Shown piece after piece: positions 52,704 to 61,204 of a stretch of 64,000 bases of DNA. Position 1 is the stretch's first letter. Each line of letters begins with the position of its first letter. Source of the stretch: Paenibacillus faecalis (GTDB lineage: Bacteria; Bacillota; Bacilli; Paenibacillales; Paenibacillaceae); contig NZ_LT985747.1 in assembly GCF_900289175.1 (NCBI RefSeq), forward strand, positions 1,237,850 through 1,301,849, read 5' to 3'. Below the pieces are notes generated by a model. That model searched no databases, was not told the DNA's origin, and saw only the letters and a list, made by a program, of their open reading frames with translations. The translations under genes and the position numbers were made by a program.

Positions 52704-53858
52704 CTAAAAACGATTTAATTCTGCTTCTGCTAGTCGTGTAGACTTTACTACATAAGTAGCCAGGCCCGGAAATATACGTGCGATCCCCGGGTATAATCGA
52801 TTGGCCTTTACAAAGGCCAGCTTCTGAATCATGCGAGCTCTTTTGAGCAGCTTTACAAATTCATGGTTGGCTTTTTCGGTATACTCGCTCTTCCATTCAT
52901 TGTATGTTATTTCCCCATGTAAATACCGATCCGTCGCATTGGAGCACAGGATCGATGATCGAAGTGCCACAGACATGCCATCTCCGCATAGTGGCGGAAT
53001 CATCAAAAGGGCATCGCCCACATGCGGAAACGTGGACCAAGGCTCCGGAATATCCGACAACCTGACTGGCGCGATCGACACTTGAGTTCCCGGAACAAGT
53101 ACGGCATTGTTCAGCCTGGCGGCCAGCTTGGGATTGGTGCGTGAAGCAATTTTCAATATATCCTGTACCGATTTACCACTGGATTGAGTCACATCCCGAG
53201 TAAGCAGCGCCGCTACATTAACCATTCCATTGGGAACAGGAGAGATTCCTGTGTAACCACCATCGCAAAAATAAAGCTCCACCTGTGCCCCTGCTTCAAC
53301 CCCGGTATAGTGTGATTTCAGCCCAACATATACAACTTCATCCCGATAATTCTGTTCCGTATGTATAACACCTTTGGGCTTTCGAGTCCCGTAAGCGCCA
53401 ATCACAGCCTTCGCATAATAGCTAGCCGTATGGCTACCCTGTCTGATGTCAACCCTGTACTGCTCGTTATCCAACAGCTCAATTCCAATCACAGTTGCTT
53501 TGGTTATAAGCTGGGCTCCGGCGGATAGCGCTTTCTGATGCAACAGATGATCGAGCTCATATCGGCTGATCCCCCAGGCGCTTCCAGGAAGCGGCACGTT
53601 TATTTCACCACCGCGGGGCATATAGATGCATGCCTTGTTCATCATGATAGGTTTGACGTGATGCTTCAGCAGATCAACACCGAGAAATTCCAGCATTTCT
53701 TGAGTTTCCGGGGACATAAATTCACCACAAGTTTTATGCCTTGGGAACAGCTGCCGATCTAACAGCAGGGTCCGATGTCCCGATCTTGCAAGCTGAATGG
53801 CTGTACTGCTGCCTGCAATCCCGGCTCCAACTACGATAGCATCTACCTGTTTATCCAT
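52704..53858 (-). CDS. FAD-dependent oxidoreductase of the geranylgeranyl-reductase-like/monooxygenase group
   Basis: 384 residues from ATG 53858 (AAAGGTG eight bases upstream; in-frame ATGs at 53879 and 53897 lack an SD). The FAD motif GAGIAGSSTAIQLARSG is near residue 11, KTCGEF near 43 resembles the K-P-C-G block of the geranylgeranyl reductase family, and GDALLMIPPLCGDGMSVA near 285 is the second FAD motif. In type III polyketide clusters such flavoproteins hydroxylate or oxidise the resorcinol ring. It is the third gene of the PKS operon, 22 bases after the methyltransferase stop. Hydroxylase versus reductase is not decided. Confidence 0.82.
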   Translation of the reverse strand: MDKQVDAIVVGAGIAGSSTAIQLARSGHRTLLLDRQLFPRHKTCGEFMSPETQEMLEFLGVDLLKHHVKPIMMNKACIYMPRGGEINVPLPGSAWGISRYELDHLLHQKALSAGAQLITKATVIGIELLDNEQYRVDIRQGSHTASYYAKAVIGAYGTRKPKGVIHTEQNYRDEVVYVGLKSHYTGVEAGAQVELYFCDGGYTGISPVPNGMVNVAALLTRDVTQSSGKSVQDILKIASRTNPKLAARLNNAVLVPGTQVSIAPVRLSDIPEPWSTFPHVGDALLMIPPLCGDGMSVALRSSILCSNATDRYLHGEITYNEWKSEYTEKANHEFVKLLKRARMIQKLAFVKANRLYPGIARIFPGLATYVVKSTRLAEAELNRF

Positions 53859-53880
53859 GGGACAACACCTTTCCGTCATT

Positions 53881-54609
53881 TCATTTACTTTGTACATCTT
53901 GACGTGGGATCACAACAGCATACCGAAACAGAGGTTTCCAGGCGTAGCTCATCGAATCATGCTTCAATTTTTCCCTCAAGTCTTTCCAGTCTGCTCCTGT
54001 AAATCCTTTGGCAACAGATAAAGGCCCATCATGCCGAATGTAACGGTTGCGAGACATCATGCGCGTTGCAAGCCATACGGCTGTATAAGAAACCGCATGG
54101 CGGTGGATATCATTAATAACGACCCCATACCTGGAAGCCTTCAGCATATGAGATACGATTTCAATCAATTCGTCACCGTCAAAATGATGCAGGAATTGCG
54201 AAGCCGTTACTATATCGGCACTAGCCTCAGGCATGTTGCGAATATCCCCTTGTCTGACCTGTATACGCGGCTCATTTTCAAAGAAAGATCTAGCTTCCTT
54301 GCACGCTTCTTCCGTCATATCCACTAATGTAATTTTAAGATGTATCCCTTTCTGATCCGCCCATCGAAGCAGCTTGCGATTCACATCCCCTGAGCCTGCA
54401 CCTGCATCCAAAATAGTCAGCGCCTCAGGTCTGCCCATGCTGTTCCACAATTTTTCAATTCCGTATCTCGTAGGCCCGGGTGCATTAAACATTTTGTTCA
54501 GACGTCTTAAATGTTGAAGCGCCTCAACCAACTCTTCACCCCCGGTTGAAAAGTCATCCATCAATTCACCTTCATGCGCCCTTTTAGTTAACTTTCTAAA
54601 GATTGGCAT
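53881..54609 (-). CDS. SAM-dependent methyltransferase of the PKS operon
   Basis: 242 residues from ATG 54609, overlapping the PKS stop by 14 bases with GGAG eight bases upstream; the frame extends 13 codons further but within the PKS gene. Class I methyltransferase motif I is LDAGAGSGD near residue 74 and motif post-I ITLVDMTEEA near 97. The HDGPLSVAKGFT block near 200 fits small methyltransferases found next to type III polyketide synthases. It probably methylates the polyketide product (O- or C-methylation). Translational coupling to the PKS is likely. Confidence 0.82.
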   Translation of the reverse strand: MPIFRKLTKRAHEGELMDDFSTGGEELVEALQHLRRLNKMFNAPGPTRYGIEKLWNSMGRPEALTILDAGAGSGDVNRKLLRWADQKGIHLKITLVDMTEEACKEARSFFENEPRIQVRQGDIRNMPEASADIVTASQFLHHFDGDELIEIVSHMLKASRYGVVINDIHRHAVSYTAVWLATRMMSRNRYIRHDGPLSVAKGFTGADWKDLREKLKHDSMSYAWKPLFRYAVVIPRQDVQSK

Positions 54610-55753
54610 GTTCAGGCTCCGTAAGATCTGATGTAGAGGAAGAAACATACCGGAAGCGCATAAGTTCTGCCGTCAAACCTGGACCGAAGGCCAGAGCCAC
54701 CCCTTCTTTGGACAGGCTGCCCGCAGATTGCAGTTCCCTACGCATAGCGTCCAAAACAAACATAATCGTTACTGAGGACAAGTTGCCTGCATTTTTGAGT
54801 ATGTCCCGGCTGTACTTGGTCTGATCCTCACGCAAGTTCAATACTTTTTGAACCGAATCAACTATTCCACGGCCTCCCGGATGAATCGCCCATAGCTCCG
54901 GTAGTTCATCCCCTGCCAATAACAGTTCCAACTCAGGCAAGAGATAAGAACCTAACAGCTTAGGAATGCGGGGGGAGAGATAAAGATCAAAGCCCGTATT
55001 CCCTACTTCCCAGGTCATGTCTTCTGTAGAATCAGGCAGCAGAACAGAATAGCCGGAACCCAGCTGTAAATAATGTGTACGATCCTGCCGTGCGCTGCCG
55101 ATAACACAGGACGAAGCCCCATCCCCGAAAAATGAAGCTGCAAACAAAGCTTCCCTCTTCATCACAGGCTGTAAATGCAGCGTACACAGCTCAACACAGA
55201 CGATAAGAACTTGTGACTCCGGCGCGCCTTGTACGATATCCCTCGAGAATTGAATCGCTTTGAGTCCTGCAGCACAGCCCTGAAAAATGAGAGGTAGACG
55301 ATGAATACGGGGAGAGAGGCCTAAATTTTGTATGAGCATAACGTCCAACCCTGGCAAAAACTGACCGGTACAGCTAACTGGGATGAGATGGGTAATATCC
55401 CCAGGGCGAATGTTGGCATCGGCTAATGCTTTTTGAGCAGCCTCTACTGCTAACGGCAGGGATTCCCTTTTGTATGTATTCATCCGCTCTTCTGTTGTAG
55501 GAATACGGGATCGGTCATCGGAAGGAAGATATCGACATGATTCAGATGGTTTTAAAAAATCCGGTTCACATGTATACCGAGTCTCCACTCCACAAGACTT
55601 GAAAATCCTTCTGGCGAATCGGGCTAAATCCGGTTGATTCTGTAGAGAAGAAGCCAAAATCTCGATTATATCCGATTGTGCGATCACATGATTCGGCAAA
55701 GCCGTTCCGATCCCCAGTATAGATGCCCGGGAATGGTTAAAGGCAAAGCTCAT
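54596..55753 (-). CDS. Type III polyketide synthase
   Basis: 385 residues from ATG 55753 (AGGAGG eight bases upstream; ATG 55759 is only two bases from it). The catalytic triad is present: Cys160 in FQGCAAGLK, His291 in AIHPGGRG and Asn324 in NAGNLSS. The fold is chalcone synthase-like. The enzyme condenses an acyl-CoA starter with malonyl-CoA units to give alkylresorcinols, alkylpyrones or related products. It heads an operon with a methyltransferase and a flavoprotein, resembling srsABC of Streptomyces and the bpsA-bpsB pair of Bacillus subtilis. Product is inferred, not shown. Confidence 0.9.
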   Translation of the reverse strand: MSFAFNHSRASILGIGTALPNHVIAQSDIIEILASSLQNQPDLARFARRIFKSCGVETRYTCEPDFLKPSESCRYLPSDDRSRIPTTEERMNTYKRESLPLAVEAAQKALADANIRPGDITHLIPVSCTGQFLPGLDVMLIQNLGLSPRIHRLPLIFQGCAAGLKAIQFSRDIVQGAPESQVLIVCVELCTLHLQPVMKREALFAASFFGDGASSCVIGSARQDRTHYLQLGSGYSVLLPDSTEDMTWEVGNTGFDLYLSPRIPKLLGSYLLPELELLLAGDELPELWAIHPGGRGIVDSVQKVLNLREDQTKYSRDILKNAGNLSSVTIMFVLDAMRRELQSAGSLSKEGVALAFGPGLTAELMRFRYVSSSTSDLTEPEHANL

Positions 55754-55834
55754 TATCATTACCTCCTGTAGTCAATAGGACAAACTCTCGTAAGTTTTGG
55801 TTATTATTCCACAAAAAGAACATCCTATGAGCCG

Positions 55835-55883
55835 ACAAAAAAAGAAACGCCTTCGGTCCCTTCTCAAGGGCGAGGCGTTTCTT
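55835..55883 (-). terminator. Terminator of metNPQ
   Basis: Minus strand GAAACGCCTcgcccTT... / ...AAGGCGTTTC, then seven T; the stem starts 21 bases after the metQ stop. Confidence 0.85.
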
Positions 55884-55902
55884 CAGAGCATATAAAATTC
55901 AA

Positions 55903-56715
55903 TTAGAAGGCCGGAATGACGGCACCTTTATAATTTTCTTCAATAAATTTCTTTACTTCATCGGAGGTCAGTGCTTCTGCCAGCTTCTTGATCGCTTCAG
56001 AATCTTTATTGTCCGAGCGGGCAGTGAGAATGTTCGCATACGGATTATCTTTATCCTCCATAAAGAGCGCATCCTTCGTTGGGTCCAGACCAGCTTCTAG
56101 AGCATAGTTCGTGTTAATAATCGCCATGTCCATCTCGTCCAGCATACGCGGCAGCATCGCTGCTTCCACTTCTTTAAACTCCAGATTTTTCGGGTTTTCT
56201 ATAATGTCTTTGGATGTTGCTTCCAGCATGTTCTCATCCTGCAGTTTAATTAAACCATGCTTCGCCAGCAGTGAAAGTGCACGACCGGCATTGGAAGGAT
56301 CATTCGGTATAGCAACAATAGCACCATCCTGCAGTTCATCTACAGATTTAATCTTGTTGGAATAAGCGCCTAAAGGCTCAATGTGAACAGGAACAACCGA
56401 TACCAGATCCATTCCACGCTGATTCACGTCACCGTCCATATGAGGTTTGTGCTGGAAAAAGTTGGCGTCAATCTCCTTTTGATCCAACTGCTGATTCGGA
56501 AGTTTATAATCGGTGAACTCTACAATTTCAAGCTTGATGCCTTCTTGTTCAAGCTGCGGCTTGATATGCTCCAAAATGTTGGAATGCGGCTCAGGCGATG
56601 CACCTACACGCAACGTCTGATTATCATTACTGCCGGTTTCCGCAGGCTTTTCCCCGCATGCTCCCAATACCGCGACCAGTGCCAGACTCAGAAATGCTAA
56701 CGTCCATTTTTTCAT
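55903..56715 (-). CDS. metQ: Methionine ABC transporter substrate-binding lipoprotein
   Basis: 270 residues. The signal peptide (MKKWTLAFLSLALVAVLGAC) ends in the lipobox LGAC (Cys20), giving a membrane-anchored lipoprotein. The NlpA/MetQ fold follows, with HKPHMDGDVNQRG near 130 and NTNYALEAGLDP near 208. It binds D/L-methionine outside the cell and passes it to MetI/P. It is last in the metNPQ operon behind a SAM riboswitch. ATG has AGGGAGAG a few bases upstream. Confidence 0.93.
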   Translation of the reverse strand: MKKWTLAFLSLALVAVLGACGEKPAETGSNDNQTLRVGASPEPHSNILEHIKPQLEQEGIKLEIVEFTDYKLPNQQLDQKEIDANFFQHKPHMDGDVNQRGMDLVSVVPVHIEPLGAYSNKIKSVDELQDGAIVAIPNDPSNAGRALSLLAKHGLIKLQDENMLEATSKDIIENPKNLEFKEVEAAMLPRMLDEMDMAIINTNYALEAGLDPTKDALFMEDKDNPYANILTARSDNKDSEAIKKLAEALTSDEVKKFIEENYKGAVIPAF

Positions 56716-56763
56716 TGTTTAACTCTCCCTCCAAATAATTATGAATCATGTTTTATGATTGCT

Positions 56764-57432
56764 TTATTTTCTCGTAAAACGACGTACCAGTCTGTCGCCC
56801 CCCATTTGAAGCAGCTGCACGAGCAGCACCATCAGCACGACAGCTACAATCATCACTTCGGTTTCATAACGGTGGTAACCGTATTTAATAGCCAAATCAC
56901 CCAATCCACCGCCGCCTACCATACCTGACATCGCCGTGTAGGAAACAAGTGTGACGATCGTAACCGTCATCCCTGCAAGCAGGCCCGGACGAGCTTCCGG
57001 CAGAAGCACCCGCCAGATGACCTGAAGTGCGGAGGAACCCATCGCATGTGCCGCTTCGATCACGCCTTTATCCACCTCATTTAACGAAGTCTCTACGAGC
57101 CGTGCAAAGAAAGGAGCTGCACCGACGACAAGAGGAGGAATTGTACCTAGCACCCCGTAAGATACGCCGACAATAGATCTCGTAATCGGAATCATAGCCA
57201 CGATCAGAATAATAAACGGAACCGAACGGAGGACGTTCACCACGAACGATAGAACTGCGTATCCAAGCCGCACCCAACCGAAGGTCGAACGGGCCGACAT
57301 GTACAGCAACACCCCAAGAGGCAGCCCGATCAGAAAGGTAAACAGTGCCGAGGCGCTAAGCATCCGAAGTGTGTCCAAGGTAGCCGTTGCAATCTCTTCC
57401 CAGTTTACTTGGGAAAAATCCAATCCGAACAT
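56764..57432 (-). CDS. metP: Methionine ABC transporter permease
   Basis: 222 residues with about five membrane segments and the EAA loop (EVDKGVIEAAHAMGSSALQV) near residue 130. It forms the transmembrane channel of the MetNPQ importer. Its ATG overlaps the stop of metN by one base, so the two are coupled. MetP (MetI) length is about 220 residues. SD GGAGGTG is just before the ATG. Confidence 0.93.
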   Translation of the reverse strand: MFGLDFSQVNWEEIATATLDTLRMLSASALFTFLIGLPLGVLLYMSARSTFGWVRLGYAVLSFVVNVLRSVPFIILIVAMIPITRSIVGVSYGVLGTIPPLVVGAAPFFARLVETSLNEVDKGVIEAAHAMGSSALQVIWRVLLPEARPGLLAGMTVTIVTLVSYTAMSGMVGGGGLGDLAIKYGYHRYETEVMIVAVVLMVLLVQLLQMGGDRLVRRFTRK

Positions 57433-58448
57433 CAGCCCATCACCTCCACATCAAGTCCTTGCTCCTGCAGCCTTTGAATCGTCAAATCAATGGCTGGCAT
57501 CTTTCCTTCAAAACGAACGATCAACTGACCATATGGCGTATCCTTAATCGTAGATATCGTACCTTGTAGAATTGCAAAAGCTACGCCGGTTTCACGCACC
57601 GTTTGCGAAAGGGTGGATTCATAGGTTTTGGAACCAAGAAAAGTGATCTTGGCCGCACGGAATGACCCTATATACGGTGCATAAGTGGCTAATTTCAATG
57701 CCTCTTCAGAATCTGTTTCATTACGGACAAATTCCTTCGTCACTTCATGTTTAGGCTTCAGAAACACTTCTGCTACAGGCCCTTGTTCAACGATGCCTCC
57801 TTGATGGATCACGGCAACCCGATCACAAATACTTTGAATCACGTGCATTTCATGAGTAATCAATACGATCGTCAGGTTAAAGCGCTTATTGATATCCAGC
57901 AGCAGCTTGAGAATGGATTCTGTTGTTTGTGGATCTAGCGCTGACGTGGCTTCATCACAGAGCAGCACTTCCGGATCGCTTGCGAGTGCCCGGGCTATCC
58001 CAACGCGCTGTTTCTGTCCACCAGACAGCTGCGACGGGTACTTGTTCCGGTGAGCCTCCAACCCGACTAAAGCAAGCAGCTCGTTCACCTTCCGTTCAAT
58101 CTTCGCCTTGGATGTCTTTATTAAACGAAGCGGGAATGCAATATTATCAAACACCGTTGCGGAAGAAAGTAGATTAAAATGCTGAAAAATCATTCCGATC
58201 TTGCGCCGCTCTCCCTGCAGCCGTTTATTATTAAGAGCTGTCAGGTTGACCCCGTTCACCCATACTTCTCCGGAGGTTGGACGTTCCAGCAAGTTAATGC
58301 AGCGGATCAACGTACTCTTGCCTGCACCGGAATGTCCGATCACTCCGAAGATCTCCCCTTTTTCAATGGATAGATCCAGTTCAGATAAGGCGGTGGTCAA
58401 CATTCCCGATTTTCCATACTGCTTCGTTAATCGTTTTAATTCAATCAA
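57432..58448 (-). CDS. metN: Methionine ABC transporter ATP-binding protein
   Basis: 338 residues from TTG 58448, which follows GAGGAGGG by seven bases; the ATG at 58472 would put this SD inside the gene, and the TTG form begins MIELKRLTKQYG as family members do. Walker A is GHSGAGKST near residue 38, signature QLSGGQKQR near 140, Walker B LLCDEATSALDP near 160, and a C-terminal ACT-like regulatory domain (from about residue 265) can bind methionine. First gene of the operon after the SAM riboswitch. Confidence 0.93.
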   Translation of the reverse strand: MIELKRLTKQYGKSGMLTTALSELDLSIEKGEIFGVIGHSGAGKSTLIRCINLLERPTSGEVWVNGVNLTALNNKRLQGERRKIGMIFQHFNLLSSATVFDNIAFPLRLIKTSKAKIERKVNELLALVGLEAHRNKYPSQLSGGQKQRVGIARALASDPEVLLCDEATSALDPQTTESILKLLLDINKRFNLTIVLITHEMHVIQSICDRVAVIHQGGIVEQGPVAEVFLKPKHEVTKEFVRNETDSEEALKLATYAPYIGSFRAAKITFLGSKTYESTLSQTVRETGVAFAILQGTISTIKDTPYGQLIVRFEGKMPAIDLTIQRLQEQGLDVEVMG

Positions 58449-58513
58449 TCCCGGTCCCTCCTCTTTCCCCATAGCCCAAATTCTATGAAGTCAAGCGTAC
58501 TTTCTTAAATTTC

Positions 58514-58562
58514 AAAAATAAAAGAGCCCTTTTTTGTTCTCAGAATCAAAAAGGGCTCTTTA
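58514..58562 (-). terminator. Terminator of the SAM riboswitch
   Basis: Minus strand AAAGAGCCCTTTTTG / CAAAAAAGGGCTCTTT long stem, then TATTTTT. It lies between the SAM aptamer and metN. Confidence 0.9.
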
Positions 58563-58577
58563 CGTAATAAACGAAGA

Positions 58578-58731
58578 CCTTTTCTCATCTGTCAAAACTG
58601 CAGTTGTTCGCAGTTTTGAAGGAATTAGCACCATGACATCCCATGTGCAATTAGCTTAATTCAGCATTGCACTGGAATCGGTTGCCGGGCTTCATCGGGC
58701 CTTTCCCTCCGCCTCTCTCGATAAGAAAACT
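58578..58731 (-). promoter_or_regulatory. SAM riboswitch (S box, SAM-I)
   Basis: Minus strand TTTTCTTATCGAGAGAGGCG, then GGAGGGA, GGCCC..GAAGCCCGGCAACC, and AGTGCAAT...GGTGCTAATTCC, ending in GATGAGAAAA, which pairs with the first block as P1. These are the SAM-I consensus elements. It is upstream of metNPQ and before a terminator, so transcription should stop at high SAM. Confidence 0.97.
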
Positions 58732-58825
58732 TCGATATGATATTTTAAATTGACTTTTCTTTCACATTTGATCATAGAATGCAATTGTTAGTATAGATTC
58801 TTTTAACACATTTGTCAAAACATTT

Positions 58826-59563
58826 TTATAGATTATTTGATTCTTTGGAAGCTAATATCTTTTTCGCCCATACCTCATTCGTGTAGCGATATGAAGCCGT
58901 CATCGTCTTGCACACCATATCAAGGCCTTGCTTCAGGTCGTTCAAATGCTCATCCATATCTTCCAACTCTATCTTGTCGTTAAGACCTCGGTGACGCTGC
59001 CACAGATCATCCTGCATCTCGGCGTTCATATAATGCACCTCGGCATTACGCCGCTTGCGAAGCACGCTTAGCGATGACTTGTAATGCTCTTTGATCATCT
59101 CAAGCTTGTCTGCCAACTCATCATGATATTTCAAATATCTGAACTGACGAAGTACCGTGAAATATGAAAAATGCGCCTTTACCTTTGAGGTGTTCAAATC
59201 ATATAGTTCATTCAACACCGTCCCGAGTTTATCCAGAATGGAAAACACCCGAATAAACCCGTTTTTATAAAAATAAACATAACGCGCATAATCTCCTTGC
59301 TCTTGCGCTGACATGTCATCCACATATCCAGCCTTAACCGATTTACGAAAAAAACATGCTGCGAACCAGCTTTGCTCCAGCTCGTCCAACGATACAATAA
59401 GGCCTCGGGTCCATATCTCAAGCTTACGAAAGTCATGTGTCGGATCCTGATTTTTCTTAATCTCTTCCTGCAAAAGCCGGGTTGTCTCCATCATGGTCTC
59501 AATAGCATCTTCAAGCAAACCCTCATTCTTGCGGGGCGGCTCCCCGAGTAAGGTTCGAAGCAT
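58826..59563 (-). CDS. HEPN-domain protein (Cthe_2314 type)
   Basis: 245 residues, all alpha-helical, no membrane segment. The motif RNAEVH (Arg172-x4-His177) fits the RX4-6H active-site signature of HEPN domains, which can cleave RNA. The family of this size in Bacillales is annotated as Cthe_2314-like HEPN proteins; its function is unknown. It is transcribed after ctaA (19 bases), and only the SAM riboswitch region separates it from metN. A partner nucleotidyltransferase (MNT) gene is not adjacent, so a toxin-antitoxin role is not supported here. Confidence 0.65.
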   Translation of the reverse strand: MLRTLLGEPPRKNEGLLEDAIETMMETTRLLQEEIKKNQDPTHDFRKLEIWTRGLIVSLDELEQSWFAACFFRKSVKAGYVDDMSAQEQGDYARYVYFYKNGFIRVFSILDKLGTVLNELYDLNTSKVKAHFSYFTVLRQFRYLKYHDELADKLEMIKEHYKSSLSVLRKRRNAEVHYMNAEMQDDLWQRHRGLNDKIELEDMDEHLNDLKQGLDMVCKTMTASYRYTNEVWAKKILASKESNNL

Positions 59564-59582
59564 GGCGTTACCCTCCCTGGGT

Positions 59583-60548
59583 TCATTTATAAGAAACGGA
59601 GTCTGAATGACGCGGCATTTGAAATTCAGACTTGCTTAACTGCCACGCCCTTACACTCAAATAACATAAAACGCCGAATAATGCAGAGATGAGAAGGGTA
59701 TGCCCTAAAGCTGCAAAAATATACAGCTCAGCGTTATCCATCGTCGCAATCAGAAGCGGACCGCTCAATATTTGCAGGACACAAAGTACCACGGAGGCGA
59801 TGCCAAGCATTTGGATTTCACGATGATCCCGATTGCGCCAATATGCATAATGCCCCATAATTGCGACTACGATAAGCAAAATAGCTGCGGCGACTCTATG
59901 CATAAAAGCAATGCCTACGCCGCCTGAAAGCTCCGGTATAACCTGGCCGTTACAAAGCGGCCATCCCGAACACCCTCCGCTTGAGTCCGTATGAGTAACA
60001 AAGGCACCAATATATACAACAATATAAGTGTATATCGTTGTAAACCAAACTAAATTGCGAAATGACTTGCTGACCCGCGGCAGAGAGATTAGATGATCCG
60101 GCTCTTTCGCCTTCTCAATTCTGCGCATCCCCAATGCAAGCATCGTAGAGCTCGCAAACGCAATTAGGGCAAAGCCAAAATGCAAAGCCATAACCGATGG
60201 AGTTTGCGGCTTAACTACTGCCATTGCGCCCATAATCGCCTGTAAAATGACAAATATAGAGGTCAGAATCACATAGGTCATCAGGTCACGACGATCGCGC
60301 TTGAACTTCCAGAATGCAATCAGGGAAGCAAGGGCCGCCAACCCGGCCAAACCGCTAATCGCACGATGAGAATACTCGATCATCGATGCCAATGTATAAG
60401 CGGGAACAAATTTTCCGTTACATAAAGGCCATTCTTGTCCGCATCCCAGGCCGGACTCAGTTTTAGTTACGACCATACCGCCAAAGGTTGCGAGAAACAT
60501 GACCAGACACGTCACGTAACTGAGCCATTTCAACTGTTTATTACTCAC
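59583..60548 (-). CDS. ctaA: Heme A synthase
   Basis: 321 residues with eight membrane helices in two four-helix halves. The N-terminal cysteine pair is Cys36 and Cys43 (GCGQEWPLC), the conserved Glu58/His61 pair is in IEYSHR, and the second half has GGCSGWPLC, FMHR and GHT with heme-ligating His residues. It converts heme O to heme A for cytochrome aa3. ctaB is not adjacent. It is first of a two-gene unit with the HEPN gene. Confidence 0.95.
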   Translation of the reverse strand: MSNKQLKWLSYVTCLVMFLATFGGMVVTKTESGLGCGQEWPLCNGKFVPAYTLASMIEYSHRAISGLAGLAALASLIAFWKFKRDRRDLMTYVILTSIFVILQAIMGAMAVVKPQTPSVMALHFGFALIAFASSTMLALGMRRIEKAKEPDHLISLPRVSKSFRNLVWFTTIYTYIVVYIGAFVTHTDSSGGCSGWPLCNGQVIPELSGGVGIAFMHRVAAAILLIVVAIMGHYAYWRNRDHREIQMLGIASVVLCVLQILSGPLLIATMDNAELYIFAALGHTLLISALFGVLCYLSVRAWQLSKSEFQMPRHSDSVSYK

Positions 60549-60687
60549 AATTTTTCACCTGCTGACGTATTCAATATTATGATCAATCCGGGCAGTCATT
60601 ACTGGTTTCCAAATTTTCGAAATGCAGCCTAATATTTATTATAACTGATTCAATGACAATCATCACAGACCGTTTGTGACAAAATGT

Positions 60688-60740
60688 TCAAAAAAATCAC
60701 ACCTGCCTGCCGTATATCGGGCTGGCGGTGTGATTTTTTT
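60688..60740 (-). terminator. Terminator of the thioredoxin-like gene
   Basis: AAAAAATCACACC / GGTGTGATTTTTTT stem with a GC-rich inner part; T-runs on both strands; it overlaps the gene stop by two bases. Confidence 0.85.
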
Positions 60741-61083
60741 ACTTGTGAATCGCTCCGTACACTTCTAAGGCGCGGTCGAGGAAAGCTTCAATCTCTTCCC
60801 GTGATTTGCGCATCTTGTTTACAAACCGGACCAGCTCACGACCATCTGTATAGGCTACAAAGCTGGGGATTCCCAGTATGTTTTGCTGCTGACTTACATC
60901 TCCTACAGCGTCCACATCAACTTCCACCAGTGTTAAACGATCAGCATATTTACTTTCTACATCCGGCATAAACGGGTCAATAAATTTACAATCGACACAC
61001 CAGTCTGCCTTAAACACAGCTACTGTCAATCTTGGAGACTGAATCGATACTTGAAATTCAGCCTCTGAAGTAATCTTTTCCAT
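60739..61083 (-). CDS. Thioredoxin-like protein
   Basis: 114 residues from ATG 61083 (AAGGGGAG six bases upstream; the ATG at 61101 precedes the SD). The active site is WCVDC (Cys29, Cys32) rather than WCGPC, with cis-proline in GIPSFVAYT near residue 76. Such variants (YtpP/YusE-like) are common in Bacillales and likely act as thiol-disulfide reductases of unknown partners. It is 190 bases downstream of the ctaA start region and divergent from the DUF2515 gene. Confidence 0.87.
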   Translation of the reverse strand: MEKITSEAEFQVSIQSPRLTVAVFKADWCVDCKFIDPFMPDVESKYADRLTLVEVDVDAVGDVSQQQNILGIPSFVAYTDGRELVRFVNKMRKSREEIEAFLDRALEVYGAIHK

Positions 61084-61204
61084 GGAAATCTCCCCTTCCA
61101 TATGAATTCGTTCTCCCTAAGTGAAGCAAAATGTAGAGTGGAAGTCAAACATTAGAACCATACTACAATAAATTTTACTGACATTGAGGAAAGAAGGTTG
61201 CCAT

